From: Hyphomicrobiales bacterium
GTDB taxonomy: Bacteria > Pseudomonadota > Alphaproteobacteria > Rhizobiales > Devosiaceae
Assembly (NCBI GenBank): GCA_004144345.1
Contig: SEEL01000016.1
Span: forward strand, 1 to 64,000
Direction of reading: 5' to 3'
DNA length: 64,000 nucleotides
The position numbers were made by a program, and so were the translations under genes. The notes beneath the pieces are model-generated. The model was given only the letters and a program-made list of their open reading frames with translations, was not told the DNA's origin and made no database searches. This document shows positions 16,635 to 24,930 of the stretch, piece after piece (positions within the stretch are counted from its first letter, which is position 1; each line of letters starts with the position of its first letter).

Positions 16635-17930
16635 ATGATTTCCGACGCATTGGCCACCGCGCTGGCAAAGCGCAACATCCATTATGGCTGGGTCGTTGCG
16701 GGTACGACCTTCCTCGTCATGCTGTCGACGGCCGGCGCCATGGGCGCGGGCGGCGTGCTGATCGGCCCGCTGACGGCCGAGTTCGGCTGGACGACGGCGC
16801 AGATCTCGACGGCACTCGCCGTGCGTTTCATCCTCTTCGGCCTGATCGCCCCGTTCGCGGCGGCGTTCATGAACTATTTCGGCGTGCGCAAGGTGGTGAC
16901 GGCCGCGCTGCTGCTGATCGGCAGCGGCGTGCTGGCCTCGCTGTTCATGCGCGAGCTCTGGCAATTGCTGGCGCTGTGGGGCGTGGTGATCGGCATCGGC
17001 ACGGGAATGACCGCACTCGTGCTGGGCGCCACCATCGCGACGCGCTGGTTCGAAAAGCGCCGCGGCCTCGTCGTCGGGCTGATGACCGCCAGCAACGCCA
17101 CGGGGCAGCTGATCTTCCTGCCGCTGCTCGCGATGTTCTCGGAGAGCATCGGCTGGCGCGCCGCCCTCATCTTCGTCACCATCATGCTGGTGGTCGGTCT
17201 CGTGCTGGCGCTGCTGTTCATGCGCGACCGCCCCGCCGATGTCGGCCTTGCCCCCTATGGCGGCACTGCCATCGTGCCGGCGCCGGCGCAGAGCAAGCGG
17301 CTCAGCGACCTCATCACCTCGCCGCTGCTGGTGCTGCGCGAGGCGAGCCGGACGGCGGTGTTCTGGGTGCTGTTCGCGACCTTCTTCGTGTGCGGCCTGT
17401 CGACCGGCGGGCTGATCCAGACGCACTGGATCTCGATTTGCTCCGATGCCGGCATTGCCGCCCTCGCCGCCGCCGGCATGCTGGCGCTGATCGGCGCCTT
17501 CGACTTTGTCGGCACGATCGTCTCGGGCTGGCTCAGCGACCGCTACGACAACCGCTATCTGCTGCTCGCCTATTACGGGCTGCGCGGCGTGAGCCTGCTG
17601 TTCCTGCCCTATTCCGGCTATTCGATCACCATGCTCACCATCTTCGCCGTGTTCTACGGCCTCGACTGGGTGGCGACGGTGCCGCCGACGGTGAAGCTCA
17701 CGGCGCAGCATTTCGGAGCCGAGAAGGCGAGCCTCGTTTTCGGCTGGGTGTTCGCCGGTCACCAGATCGGCAGCGCCACGGCGGCGCTGCTCGGCGGCAT
17801 TTCGCGCACCGCGCTCGACACCTACACGCCGGCGCTGCTCTTCGCGGGTGTGTTCTGCATCTTTGCGGCGCTGCTGGTGCTGACCATCGGCAAGAAGCCC
17901 GCCCCGCAATTGCGTCCCGCGACGGCCTGA
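16635..17930 (+). CDS. MFS transporter, monocarboxylate/oxalate-formate type
   Basis: About 431 residues and 12 helices, of the OFA/MCT-like MFS group that moves small organic acids. It begins ISDALATALAKRNIHYGWVVAGTTFLVMLSTAG and carries RWFEKRRGLVVGLMTASNATGQLIFLPLLA, both common in this group. ATG 16629 directly abuts GGAGG, which is too close, so the ATG at 16635 with six-base spacing is preferred. The substrate is inferred only to class. Divergent from the efflux-type MFS gene. Confidence 0.88.
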   Translation: MISDALATALAKRNIHYGWVVAGTTFLVMLSTAGAMGAGGVLIGPLTAEFGWTTAQISTALAVRFILFGLIAPFAAAFMNYFGVRKVVTAALLLIGSGVLASLFMRELWQLLALWGVVIGIGTGMTALVLGATIATRWFEKRRGLVVGLMTASNATGQLIFLPLLAMFSESIGWRAALIFVTIMLVVGLVLALLFMRDRPADVGLAPYGGTAIVPAPAQSKRLSDLITSPLLVLREASRTAVFWVLFATFFVCGLSTGGLIQTHWISICSDAGIAALAAAGMLALIGAFDFVGTIVSGWLSDRYDNRYLLLAYYGLRGVSLLFLPYSGYSITMLTIFAVFYGLDWVATVPPTVKLTAQHFGAEKASLVFGWVFAGHQIGSATAALLGGISRTALDTYTPALLFAGVFCIFAALLVLTIGKKPAPQLRPATA

Positions 17931-17952
17931 GCCGCCGCGGGGCGTTGACCGG

Positions 17953-18339
17953 TCAGCGCTTCAGCGAGCGCGGCTTGTCCTCCGGCTGGTAGAGGCCAAG
18001 GCCAAACCCATCCGGGTCCAGAAAGTCGGCACTCCAGCCGCCCGGCGCCTCGCTGACCGGCGTGACGATGGTGACGCCATTTTCGGCCAGCGACGCAACG
18101 ATATCGTCGATGCCGCCCTCCTCGATGTTGAAGACGACCGCGGGGCTTGAGCCGCGCGTTGCCTCCATCTCGAAGAACATCAGATCGAGCCCGCCGGCGA
18201 GGCTGGCCTGCAGCCAGTACGGCTCGGCGCCTTCCATGCGCTCGAGCCGGAGGCCCAGCGTCTCATTGTAGAATTTTTCGGTGCGGCCGATGTCGCTGAC
18301 ATAAAACACCAGCCCGGCGGTCTTGGGGGCGATTACCAT
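17953..18339 (-). CDS. VOC superfamily (glyoxalase/bleomycin-resistance fold) protein
   Basis: 128 residues with two beta-alpha-beta-beta-beta units: GLVFYVSDIGRTEKFYNETLGLRLERMEG and DIVASLAENGVTIVTPVSEAPGGWSADFLDPDGFGLGLYQPE. Such proteins are dimeric metal-dependent lyases, dioxygenases or binding proteins; the reaction is unknown. ATG 18339 has GAGGAG upstream. It follows a sigma factor gene by 40 bases on the same strand, suggesting co-regulation by that factor. Confidence 0.9.
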   Translation of the reverse strand: MVIAPKTAGLVFYVSDIGRTEKFYNETLGLRLERMEGAEPYWLQASLAGGLDLMFFEMEATRGSSPAVVFNIEEGGIDDIVASLAENGVTIVTPVSEAPGGWSADFLDPDGFGLGLYQPEDKPRSLKR

Positions 18340-18379
18340 GTGCGTCTCCTCTTGTTGTGACGTGGATGAGTTGCCGCCC

Positions 18380-18964
18380 TCAGTCCGTTTGTGAGCGCCG
18401 CACGACAAAAAGATGCCCGTCCGGGTCGTGGCTGGCAAACACCCCCTGCTGGCGCAGCAATTGCGGCAGCAGCGCATCGCGGATGCGGCCATAGGCGAGG
18501 CCGAGGCTGAGCCCGGTGAATTCGCGCGGCGCGGCCAGCCCCGCCGCCTGCATCCGGCGCTTCAGCGCCACGATGCGCTGGCGCAGGGCCGTATCGCTGA
18601 GCCGCAGCAGATAGGCGATCTCGTGCCGGCTGTGGCCGCTGACCACCAGCACGGCGACGATGCGGAGCGCCGGCGGCAAATCGGCGATGAACGGCTCTGC
18701 CGCCGCCGCCTCGCCCGGCGCCTCGCGCTGTGCCTGCCACTCGCTGTCGCGTCTCACCCGGCGGCTGGCACCGCGCCGGCTCATCCGCGCCTTGTTGCGC
18801 ACGATTCCGCGCAGCCAGTTGCGATTGGCAAGATCGGTGAGGTCGAACCGCCCGGCCTCGACCGCCACCAGCAGCGCCTCCTGCACCACATCCTCGGCAT
18901 TGGCGCGGTCGCCGCTTTCGCGGGCGGCGAGGGCTGAGAGCTGGGCAAAGAGCAGCGGGCGCAT
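18380..18964 (-). CDS. ECF-type RNA polymerase sigma factor
   Basis: 194-residue sigma-70 family factor. Region 2 is compact (SGDRANAEDVVQEALLVAVEAGRFDL... NWLRGIVRNKARM, about 17-60). Region 4 is an HTH (PPALRIVAVLVVSGHSRHEIAYLLRLSDTALRQRIVALKRRM, about 97-138). A 55-residue C-terminal tail ends in DPDGHLFVVRRSQTD. The N-terminus is shorter than in many ECFs; the next upstream in-frame codon is the stop shared with the preceding gene, so ATG 18964 is the likely start. No anti-sigma gene is next to it; the VOC protein or the tail may regulate it. Confidence 0.85.
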   Translation of the reverse strand: MRPLLFAQLSALAARESGDRANAEDVVQEALLVAVEAGRFDLTDLANRNWLRGIVRNKARMSRRGASRRVRRDSEWQAQREAPGEAAAAEPFIADLPPALRIVAVLVVSGHSRHEIAYLLRLSDTALRQRIVALKRRMQAAGLAAPREFTGLSLGLAYGRIRDALLPQLLRQQGVFASHDPDGHLFVVRRSQTD

Positions 18965-19003
18965 GATGCGAGAGTGCGGCGTGATGCGCCGCAGCGCAAC
19001 CGT

Positions 19004-19477
19004 CTAGCGGTCGAGCAGCAATTGCTCGTAGGCCGCGGCTTCCTCGGGGGTCAGATGCGGCAGCATGGCGCGCAGCGTGCGGGCGCCGCGGATCTTGCCG
19101 TCGACGATATACATCCAGTCCGAGATGGCATCGGCATTGACGAGGATGCGGTCGCCGAGGCCGACCGTGCGGAGGATCTCGGCTTCATTGGCGATGACGC
19201 AGCTTGCGCCGCGCCAGTCGCCGAGAATCTCGTCGCACCACAGATGCTCGACCTGCCCGCCCTCTGTGATGCCGACCTTGAGGTGGAAGTCGCCCTCGTC
19301 CTTGCCCGGATTGGCGAAGTGCACCCAGAACTCGGGCAGCGTCGCACGCGCCGCGGCGATGGCCGCGATCATCACCGGATCGTCTTCCTGGACATAGATG
19401 GTCTGCTCGTCCTGCGCGATGGCAGGTGCGGCAGCTGCGATGAGGAGCGCCAAAGCGCAGACGGCGACTCGAAACAT
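19004..19477 (-). CDS. exported DUF2314 protein
   Basis: 157 residues with a clear signal peptide (about 1-23, ending APAIA). The DUF2314 core follows: EDDPVMIAAIAAARATLPEFWVHFANP...DFHLKVGI...VEHLWCDEILGD...ANEAE, similar to YegJ-type proteins. The C-terminal helix-rich part ends LTPEEAAAYEQLLLDR. Function unknown. It ends 39 bases before the sigma factor start and may share its transcript. Confidence 0.85.
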   Translation of the reverse strand: MFRVAVCALALLIAAAAPAIAQDEQTIYVQEDDPVMIAAIAAARATLPEFWVHFANPGKDEGDFHLKVGITEGGQVEHLWCDEILGDWRGASCVIANEAEILRTVGLGDRILVNADAISDWMYIVDGKIRGARTLRAMLPHLTPEEAAAYEQLLLDR

Positions 19478-19574
19478 GACGTCTCCCTTTTCGAGGAGAC
19501 AGTGCGCCAGCAAATTGTCGGCGGGAAGGCAGGTAGGTGTTATCCACACGCGCCAGGGGTGCGGCGTGATGGCC

Positions 19575-21686
19575 TCAGCTGACGGCGCGCAGCTTCGGCT
19601 TGCTCTCCTTGGCGAGGAGGCTGAACACCTGGCCCGCTTCGAGCGGCGGCGAGAACAGGAAGCCCTGCACTTCGTTGCAGCCCTGCTCGCGCACGGCGCG
19701 CAATTGTTCCTCGGTCTCGACGCCTTCGGCCGTCGTCGACATGCCGAGCGAATGGCCAAGCCCGATCACCGCCTTGATGATCGCGAGACTATCACCGCGC
19801 GTTTCGAGATCGCGCATGAAGGAGCGGTCGATCTTGATCTTGTCGAAGGGGAAGGCACGCAGATAGCTGAGCGAGGAATAGCCGGTGCCGAAATCGTCCA
19901 TCGAGATGCGGATGCCGATGGCGCGCAAGCGGTGCAGCGTCTGCAGCGTATGCTCATTGTCGTTGAGCAGCAGGGATTCGGTGATCTCAAGTTCGAGCCG
20001 CGTCGGCGGCAGGCCGGTCTCGCTGAGGATCGACAGGATGGTCTCGAACAGCCGCTTGTTCTTGAACTGCACCGGCGAGAGATTGACCGCGACGCGCGCT
20101 TCGGTCGGCCACATCACGGCGGCGCTGCACGCTTCGCGCAGCACCCATTCGCCGATCGGCACGATGAGGCCGGTTTCCTCGGCCACCGGGATGAACTCGG
20201 CCGGCGAGATCGCCTCGCCCTGATGCGTCCAGCGCAGCAGCGCTTCGAGGCAGGTGACGCGGTTTTCCTTGAGCCCGACCAGCGGCTGGAACACCACGCG
20301 CAGCTCGTTGAGCGCCAGCGCGGCCCGCAGCCCGCTCTCGATGGTGCGGCGCTTCTGGATCGCCGCATCCATGTCCTGTTCGAAGAAGTGGTAAGTAGAA
20401 CGCCCTTCCGCCTTGGCGCGATAGAGCGCGAGGTCGGCGTTCTTCATCAGTATGTCGGTGGTCTCGCCATCGGCAGGCGCCAGCGCGATACCGACCGAGG
20501 CGCCGATGACGATCTGGTGGCCATCGATCGAGAACGGCGTACTCATCGCTTTGACGATGCGCTCGGCAATGGTGGCGGCGTCGGACGGCTTGTCGATGGG
20601 CCTCAGCAGCAGCGAGAATTCGTCGCCGCCCAGCCGCGCCAGCACGTCGGTCTCGCGCGTCGTACCCCAGAGCCGCGCCGAGGCCTGCTTCAACAGCTTG
20701 TCGCCGAGCGAATGGCCCAGCGTGTCGTTGACGTTCTTGAAATGATCGAGGTCGATGCACAGCACCGCGGCCTTCTCGCCGCGCTCGATGCCCGCTTCGG
20801 TGCCCTGCATTTCCTCGAGGAACTGCGCCCGGTTGGGCAGCTCGGTCAGCGCGTCGTGGCGCGCCAGATGCTGGATGCGCGCCTCCTGCTGGCGCTGCTC
20901 GGTGATGTCTTCATGGGTCGACACGAACCCGCCATCCTTCATCGGATGGTGCTGCATCATGATGGTGCGCTTGCCGAACTCGACGATGGTCTTGTCGTAC
21001 TGGCCGCGCGCAATGACGTCGTGGCGCCAGCGGATGTAGTCATCGCGCGATTCGTAATTGGACGAATGCATGCCGGTATCGAACAGATGCCCGAGGATGT
21101 CCTCGAGCAGCGTGCCCGGCTTCACCAGATCCTCGCCCAGATTGTAGATGCGGGCATAGGGCGCGTTGCAGATCACCAGGCGACCCTTGGGGTCGAACAT
21201 GCACAGGCCCTGCGAGATATTGTTGACCGCCGCATCGAGCCGGATGTTCTGGCGTTCGAGTTCGCGCTTGCGCTTCTGCACGATCTCCGATGAGGCGATC
21301 TCCTCGGTCACGTCCTCATGCGTGACCACCCAGCCGAGGCCGGGCGAATAGACATGGGCCGTCTCGATGGTGCGCCCGCCGCTCAGCAGCTCGCGCGATT
21401 TGGCGCGCATGCCGCCGCGATTGTTGCGCAGCTCTTTCTTGTAGCCCACGAGGAACTGCTGCGGCGTCTGGTCGGGATGGTTGCCGAGTTCGGCGCTGAG
21501 CTTGACCACTTCCTCGAGCGGCATGTCCTTGACGATGCGATCAGGCGAGAAGCTGTAGATTTCGAGATAGTGGCGGTTCCACATGACGAGGCGGAACTCG
21601 CTCGACCACACGCAGAATCCATAGGGAATGTTCTCGAGCGCCGCGTCGAGCAGCAAAGCACTATCGGAATGGCCTGGCTGTGCCAT
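19575..21686 (-). CDS. PAS-PAS-GGDEF-EAL cyclic-di-GMP enzyme
   Basis: About 703-residue soluble signalling protein. Two PAS-7-like domains (about 13-120 and 150-265) start with NIPYGFCVWSSEF and NISQGLCMFDPKG. The GGDEF domain has an intact RLGGDEF motif near 353-357, and the EAL domain keeps EALLRW near 481 and DFGTGYSSLSYL near 598. Both diguanylate cyclase and phosphodiesterase activities are therefore possible. No membrane helices. The start is either ATG 21686 or an in-frame GTG 12 bases upstream. It is a lone gene followed by the DUF2314 gene. Confidence 0.93.
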   Translation of the reverse strand: MAQPGHSDSALLLDAALENIPYGFCVWSSEFRLVMWNRHYLEIYSFSPDRIVKDMPLEEVVKLSAELGNHPDQTPQQFLVGYKKELRNNRGGMRAKSRELLSGGRTIETAHVYSPGLGWVVTHEDVTEEIASSEIVQKRKRELERQNIRLDAAVNNISQGLCMFDPKGRLVICNAPYARIYNLGEDLVKPGTLLEDILGHLFDTGMHSSNYESRDDYIRWRHDVIARGQYDKTIVEFGKRTIMMQHHPMKDGGFVSTHEDITEQRQQEARIQHLARHDALTELPNRAQFLEEMQGTEAGIERGEKAAVLCIDLDHFKNVNDTLGHSLGDKLLKQASARLWGTTRETDVLARLGGDEFSLLLRPIDKPSDAATIAERIVKAMSTPFSIDGHQIVIGASVGIALAPADGETTDILMKNADLALYRAKAEGRSTYHFFEQDMDAAIQKRRTIESGLRAALALNELRVVFQPLVGLKENRVTCLEALLRWTHQGEAISPAEFIPVAEETGLIVPIGEWVLREACSAAVMWPTEARVAVNLSPVQFKNKRLFETILSILSETGLPPTRLELEITESLLLNDNEHTLQTLHRLRAIGIRISMDDFGTGYSSLSYLRAFPFDKIKIDRSFMRDLETRGDSLAIIKAVIGLGHSLGMSTTAEGVETEEQLRAVREQGCNEVQGFLFSPPLEAGQVFSLLAKESKPKLRAVS

Positions 21687-21818
21687 CTTCGAACTCACCG
21701 GTCCCCGTTCCCCACTCCGACGCCCGGCCAAGCTAAACAGCCCTTGTTAAAAACGCTTTAAGCCCTGCAATCGATTACAGCGTAAGCGGATCAATGATTT
21801 GGCTCCCCGGGCCGCAAA

Positions 21819-22220
21819 TCACTGCAGCCCTACCTTCAGCATCTCGATCTCGGCCTTGAGACGCTGGATTTCGAGGTCGTAGAGCTGCTTGCAGTCGAGC
21901 CGCGCCGGCGGGCTGCCGAGCGGCACGATGACCCTTGCATAGCCGATGGCGCTCTGCGCCCCGGCCTGCTGCTGGTTGTAGGAACTCGACAGATCGCCCC
22001 CGGCGAGGCCGAAATCGAGATAGCCGCCCGACGAATTGATCGACTGGCTGCAGCGCACCCCTTCCGAGGTGGTGATCGAATCCTCGCCGCCCGGCCCGAC
22101 CGGCGGGGAGGGCAGCAGGATGCCGTCAGCGGCGAGTACCGGCGAGCCAGCCAGTATAAGTACCGCAAACGCGAGGCAGGATCGGACCCTCCAGATCCTT
22201 GGGCTGAACGCACACGCCAA
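21819..22220 (-). CDS. exported protein of surface operon, gene 4
   Basis: 133 residues, unrecognised. The signal peptide (about 1-30, ending SPVLA) is followed by a Ser/Gly/Gln-rich region (SQSINSSGGYLDFGLAGGDLSSSYNQQQAG) and a C-terminal helix likely to form a coiled coil (LYDLEIQRLKAEIEMLKVGLQ). It starts with TTG 22220, seven bases after AAGGAG inside the preceding gene, and overlaps that gene by 95 bases. The context of three other exported proteins suggests a part in assembling or anchoring a surface structure. Confidence 0.75.
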   Translation of the reverse strand: MACAFSPRIWRVRSCLAFAVLILAGSPVLAADGILLPSPPVGPGGEDSITTSEGVRCSQSINSSGGYLDFGLAGGDLSSSYNQQQAGAQSAIGYARVIVPLGSPPARLDCKQLYDLEIQRLKAEIEMLKVGLQ

Positions 22221-22527
22221 TTGTTCTCTCCTTGAGGGCGGGATCGATCCGGAACTGCACGACGATGGGCCGTGACGCGCCGGGAGCGAGCCGGAATTCG
22301 GGCACCGACACGGCGGCCTGGGCGATTTCGACTTCGAATTTCGGGTCCATGGCCATGACGATGAAGGTCATGCGGGCCTTGTAGGGATTGCCGACGGTAA
22401 GCCGGAAACCCTTGATATCGCTGGGGGTCGCGCCCTCTGCGCGCATCGGCGACAGCGACTGGGCGGCGGCCCCGCCGGCGCCGAGGGCCAGCAGGCAGAC
22501 GACAAGAGCGAACAATTTCAGCTGCAT
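22126..22527 (-). CDS. exported chaperone-like Ig-fold protein of surface operon, gene 3
   Basis: 133 residues with signal peptide (1-22, ending GAAA). The mature part, SLSPMRAEGATPSDIKGFRLTVGNPYKARMTFIVMAMDP...FRLAPGASRPIVVQFRID, resembles the N-terminal domain of fimbrial periplasmic chaperones. The second chaperone domain is absent. Two late cysteines (CVQP and RVCG) could form a disulfide. The ATG overlaps the end of the preceding gene by ten bases (ATGCAGCTGA). A role as periplasmic chaperone for the two upstream proteins is inference from fold and order. Confidence 0.72.
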   Translation of the reverse strand: MQLKLFALVVCLLALGAGGAAAQSLSPMRAEGATPSDIKGFRLTVGNPYKARMTFIVMAMDPKFEVEIAQAAVSVPEFRLAPGASRPIVVQFRIDPALKERTIGVCVQPKDLEGPILPRVCGTYTGWLAGTRR

Positions 22528-22964
22528 GTGACGATGGTCCGCGTGGTGTAGGTGCCGGAGGGAAAGCCCGCATCGCTGACGATGCGGTTGTTGAGCGTCA
22601 TGGTGACCACGAGGTTGAGCACCCCCGGCGCATCGAAGCTCTTGGTAGAGCTGGAATAGACGCTGCTCGACGAGCCCAGCAGCCAGCTGGCCGTGTAGGA
22701 CGATTCAAGCACCGCACTGCCGGCGTTGAACCCCGCGCCATGCTCGACCAGCTGCGGTGCCGAGATCGAAATGGTCGAGCCGAGCAGCGACAGATCGGCG
22801 ATGGTGAAGGTGGCCGGAAGGCCGCCTTCATTGGACGACAGCCGGCGCCCGTCGGCCGACAGGCCCAGTGTCCCGCCGGTCGACAGGTTCAGCGAGCAGG
22901 CGCCGGCGGGAAGCGGCGCCAGCAGAACCAGCGCGACGAGCGCGGCGCTTGCCTTCAGCTGCAC
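22518..22964 (-). CDS. exported beta-rich pilin-like protein of surface operon, gene 2
   Basis: 148 residues starting with GTG 22964 (VQLKASAALVALVLLAPLPAGA signal peptide). The mature protein begins near CSLNLSTGGTLGLSADGRRLSS, is rich in Ser, Thr and Gly, and ends GTYTTRTIVTCS. It shares the early Cys-LxLST-G-LGLxADG-LSS pattern and the final VTCS with the gene before it, so the two are divergent duplicates. The family is not recognised; the pattern resembles secreted beta-sandwich fimbrial or coat subunits. The first and last Cys may pair. Confidence 0.78.
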   Translation of the reverse strand: MQLKASAALVALVLLAPLPAGACSLNLSTGGTLGLSADGRRLSSNEGGLPATFTIADLSLLGSTISISAPQLVEHGAGFNAGSAVLESSYTASWLLGSSSSVYSSSTKSFDAPGVLNLVVTMTLNNRIVSDAGFPSGTYTTRTIVTCS

Positions 22965-23413
22965 GTCACCACCACTTTCATCGAATAGCTGCCATCGGCG
23001 AAGCCGAGGCTGTTGGTGGCCTTTGCGTTCATCGTCAGCAGGCTGAGCGGCAGGGTGTTGACGGTGCGGGTGGTGACCGTATCTGTCATGACCTGGTCGG
23101 CGAGGCCGAGCCCGGCAAGGCCCGCATAGGCGACCTCGAAGGTCTCGTCGCCCGCCACATAATTGGGCGAGGGGCTGACCCAGACCGGCGGATTGATGGT
23201 GAGGGTGTTCGTGCCGACCGACAGGACCGTGAGGATGGCAGGAACGCCCGCGGTGCTGCTCAGCGAGCCGTCGGCGGCGAGGCCGAGAATGCCGGGGGTC
23301 GAGAGCCCGAGGGTGCACACGCCGGTGAGCGTGCCCGAGAAGTTTACATCGGCCGCAACGGCCGGCAGACAGGCGCCAAGGACAAGAACGGCGCCGCAAC
23401 ACAACACACGCAT
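22955..23413 (-). CDS. exported beta-rich pilin-like protein of surface operon, gene 1
   Basis: 152 residues with signal peptide (MRVLCCGAVLVLGACLPAVAA), then DVNFSGTLTGVCTLGLSTPGILGLAADGSLSSTAG and a beta-rich body ending GSYSMKVVVTCS. It is paralogous to gene 2. ATG 23413 is chosen because GGGAG lies about eight bases upstream. It is the first gene of a four-gene minus-strand operon and lies 50 bases downstream of a 22-bp palindrome. No usher, sortase or secretin gene is nearby, so the export and assembly route is unknown. Confidence 0.78.
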   Translation of the reverse strand: MRVLCCGAVLVLGACLPAVAADVNFSGTLTGVCTLGLSTPGILGLAADGSLSSTAGVPAILTVLSVGTNTLTINPPVWVSPSPNYVAGDETFEVAYAGLAGLGLADQVMTDTVTTRTVNTLPLSLLTMNAKATNSLGFADGSYSMKVVVTCS

Positions 23414-23462
23414 AATAACTACTCCCAAACCAGACCACGCGAGTGGCCAAGCTGGGGGCGGT

Positions 23463-23484
23463 ATGGTTAACGCGCGTAAACCAT
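23463..23484. promoter_or_regulatory. 22-bp near-perfect palindrome upstream of surface operon
   Basis: The core GGTTAACGCGCGTAAACC (23465-23482) is flanked by AT and AT, giving an 11+11 palindrome with a single mismatched pair. It contains TTAA and TTTA half-sites reminiscent of CtrA motifs but with closer spacing. It sits about 50 bases before the first start codon of the operon, as expected for an operator. Confidence 0.5.
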
Positions 23485-23493
23485 CTGGCTAGA

Positions 23494-23515
23494 GGCCGCT
23501 CCGGTTGGAGCGACC
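23494..23515 (-). terminator. hairpin after argG
   Basis: GGTCGCTCC and GGAGCGGCC pair (one G-T) across AACC on the minus strand, 14 bases after argG. The T run is poor (TCTAG), so it may stabilise the 3' end rather than terminate. Confidence 0.5.
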
Positions 23516-23528
23516 CCTCTTGGGACTA

Positions 23529-24755
23529 TTACGCGTTCTTCTGCGACAGCCGGCGTGCGGCGTAGGTCTTGAGGCGCAGGCCGTTGAGGCGGATGAAGCC
23601 CTCGGCATCGTGGTGATCGTAGGCGATCGCGCCTTCCTCGAAGGTGACGAGGTCCATGTTGTAGAGCGAATAGGGCGAGGACCGCGCGATGACATTGGCG
23701 CTGCCCTTGTAGAGCTTGACCGTGACGTCGCCGGTGACGAATCCCTGGCTCTTGTCGATCAGCGCCTGCAGCATCTCGCGCTCCGGCGAGTACCAGAAGC
23801 CATTGTAGATGAGCTCGGCATATTTCGGCATCAGCTCATCCTTGAGATGGGCTTCGCCGCGATCGAGCGTGATGGATTCGATGCCGCGGTGCGCCGCCAG
23901 CAGGATGGTGCCGCCGGGGGTCTCGTAGAGGCCGCGCGACTTCATGCCGACAAAGCGGTTCTCGACGAGGTCGAGCCGGCCGACGCCATGCTTGCCGCCG
24001 AGCTCATTGAGCTTGGTGAGCAGTTCGGCGGGGCTGAGCTTCTTGCCATCGATCGAGACCGGGTCGCCCTTCTCGAAACCGATGACGATGATCTCGGCCG
24101 CGTCGGGCGCCTTCTCGGGATCGACGGTGCGCTGCGCCACATACTCCGGGGCCGGCACGGCGGGATCCTCGAGCACCATGCCCTCGGACGAGGTGTGGAG
24201 CAAATTCGCGTCGATCGAGAACGGCGCTTCGCCGCGCTTGTCCTTGGCGATCGGGATCTGGTTCTTTTCGGCGTAGTTGAGCAGCGCCGTACGCGAGCGC
24301 AGATCCCATTCGCGCCACGGCGCGATCACCTTGAGATTGGGCGCCAGCGCGTTGGCGGTGAGTTCGAACCGGACCTGGTCATTGCCCTTGCCGGTGGCGC
24401 CATGGGCGATGGCGTCGGCGCCGACTTCCTCGGCAATGTCGACCAGATGCTTGGCGATGACCGGCCGGGCGATCGAGGTGCCGAGCAGATACTGGCCCTC
24501 ATAGAGCGCATTGGCGCGGAACATCGGGAACACGAAATCGCGCACGAATTCCTCGCGCACGTCGACGATGCGGATGTCCTTGATGCCGAACATTTCGGCC
24601 TTCTTGCGGGCCGGCTCCAGCTCTTCGCCCTGCCCGAGGTCGGCCGTGAAGGTGACGATCTCGGCCTGGTAGTGCTCCTGCAGCCATTTGAGCATGATGG
24701 AGGTGTCGAGACCGCCCGAATAGGAGAGCACGATCTTCTTGATGTCTTTGGTCAT
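23529..24755 (-). CDS. argG: argininosuccinate synthase
   Basis: 408 residues, full length. It joins citrulline and aspartate with ATP to make argininosuccinate in arginine biosynthesis, in the cytosol. The ATP P-loop is SYSGGLDTS at 11-19. [20 protein letters not shown] and [16 protein letters not shown] are the other ATP and citrulline/aspartate-binding blocks. Lone gene; the argH gene is not in the window. Confidence 0.98.
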   Translation of the reverse strand: MTKDIKKIVLSYSGGLDTSIMLKWLQEHYQAEIVTFTADLGQGEELEPARKKAEMFGIKDIRIVDVREEFVRDFVFPMFRANALYEGQYLLGTSIARPVIAKHLVDIAEEVGADAIAHGATGKGNDQVRFELTANALAPNLKVIAPWREWDLRSRTALLNYAEKNQIPIAKDKRGEAPFSIDANLLHTSSEGMVLEDPAVPAPEYVAQRTVDPEKAPDAAEIIVIGFEKGDPVSIDGKKLSPAELLTKLNELGGKHGVGRLDLVENRFVGMKSRGLYETPGGTILLAAHRGIESITLDRGEAHLKDELMPKYAELIYNGFWYSPEREMLQALIDKSQGFVTGDVTVKLYKGSANVIARSSPYSLYNMDLVTFEEGAIAYDHHDAEGFIRLNGLRLKTYAARRLSQKNA

Positions 24756-24930
24756 TTCGAAAGCCCGGTCCGGGGGGCGCCTGGCCCCAAAATCGCGCGC
24801 ACCCTATTCAAGCCGCCTGTTGCTGGCAATTGCCACGCTGAAGCTGCGCCGCTGAGTCGCTGCCCGGCGGCGAGACGGGGGCTGTCCGGCATGCTAGAGC
24901 CCGGCCTTCAGATCCAAGGCCACCCCCGAC

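Noticed and set aside
22518-23413. Spore coat protein U (SCPU) domain proteins
   Set aside because: Signal peptide, Cys ends and beta pattern agree, but the SCPU blocks with YxLY and the final VTVTY strand are missing.
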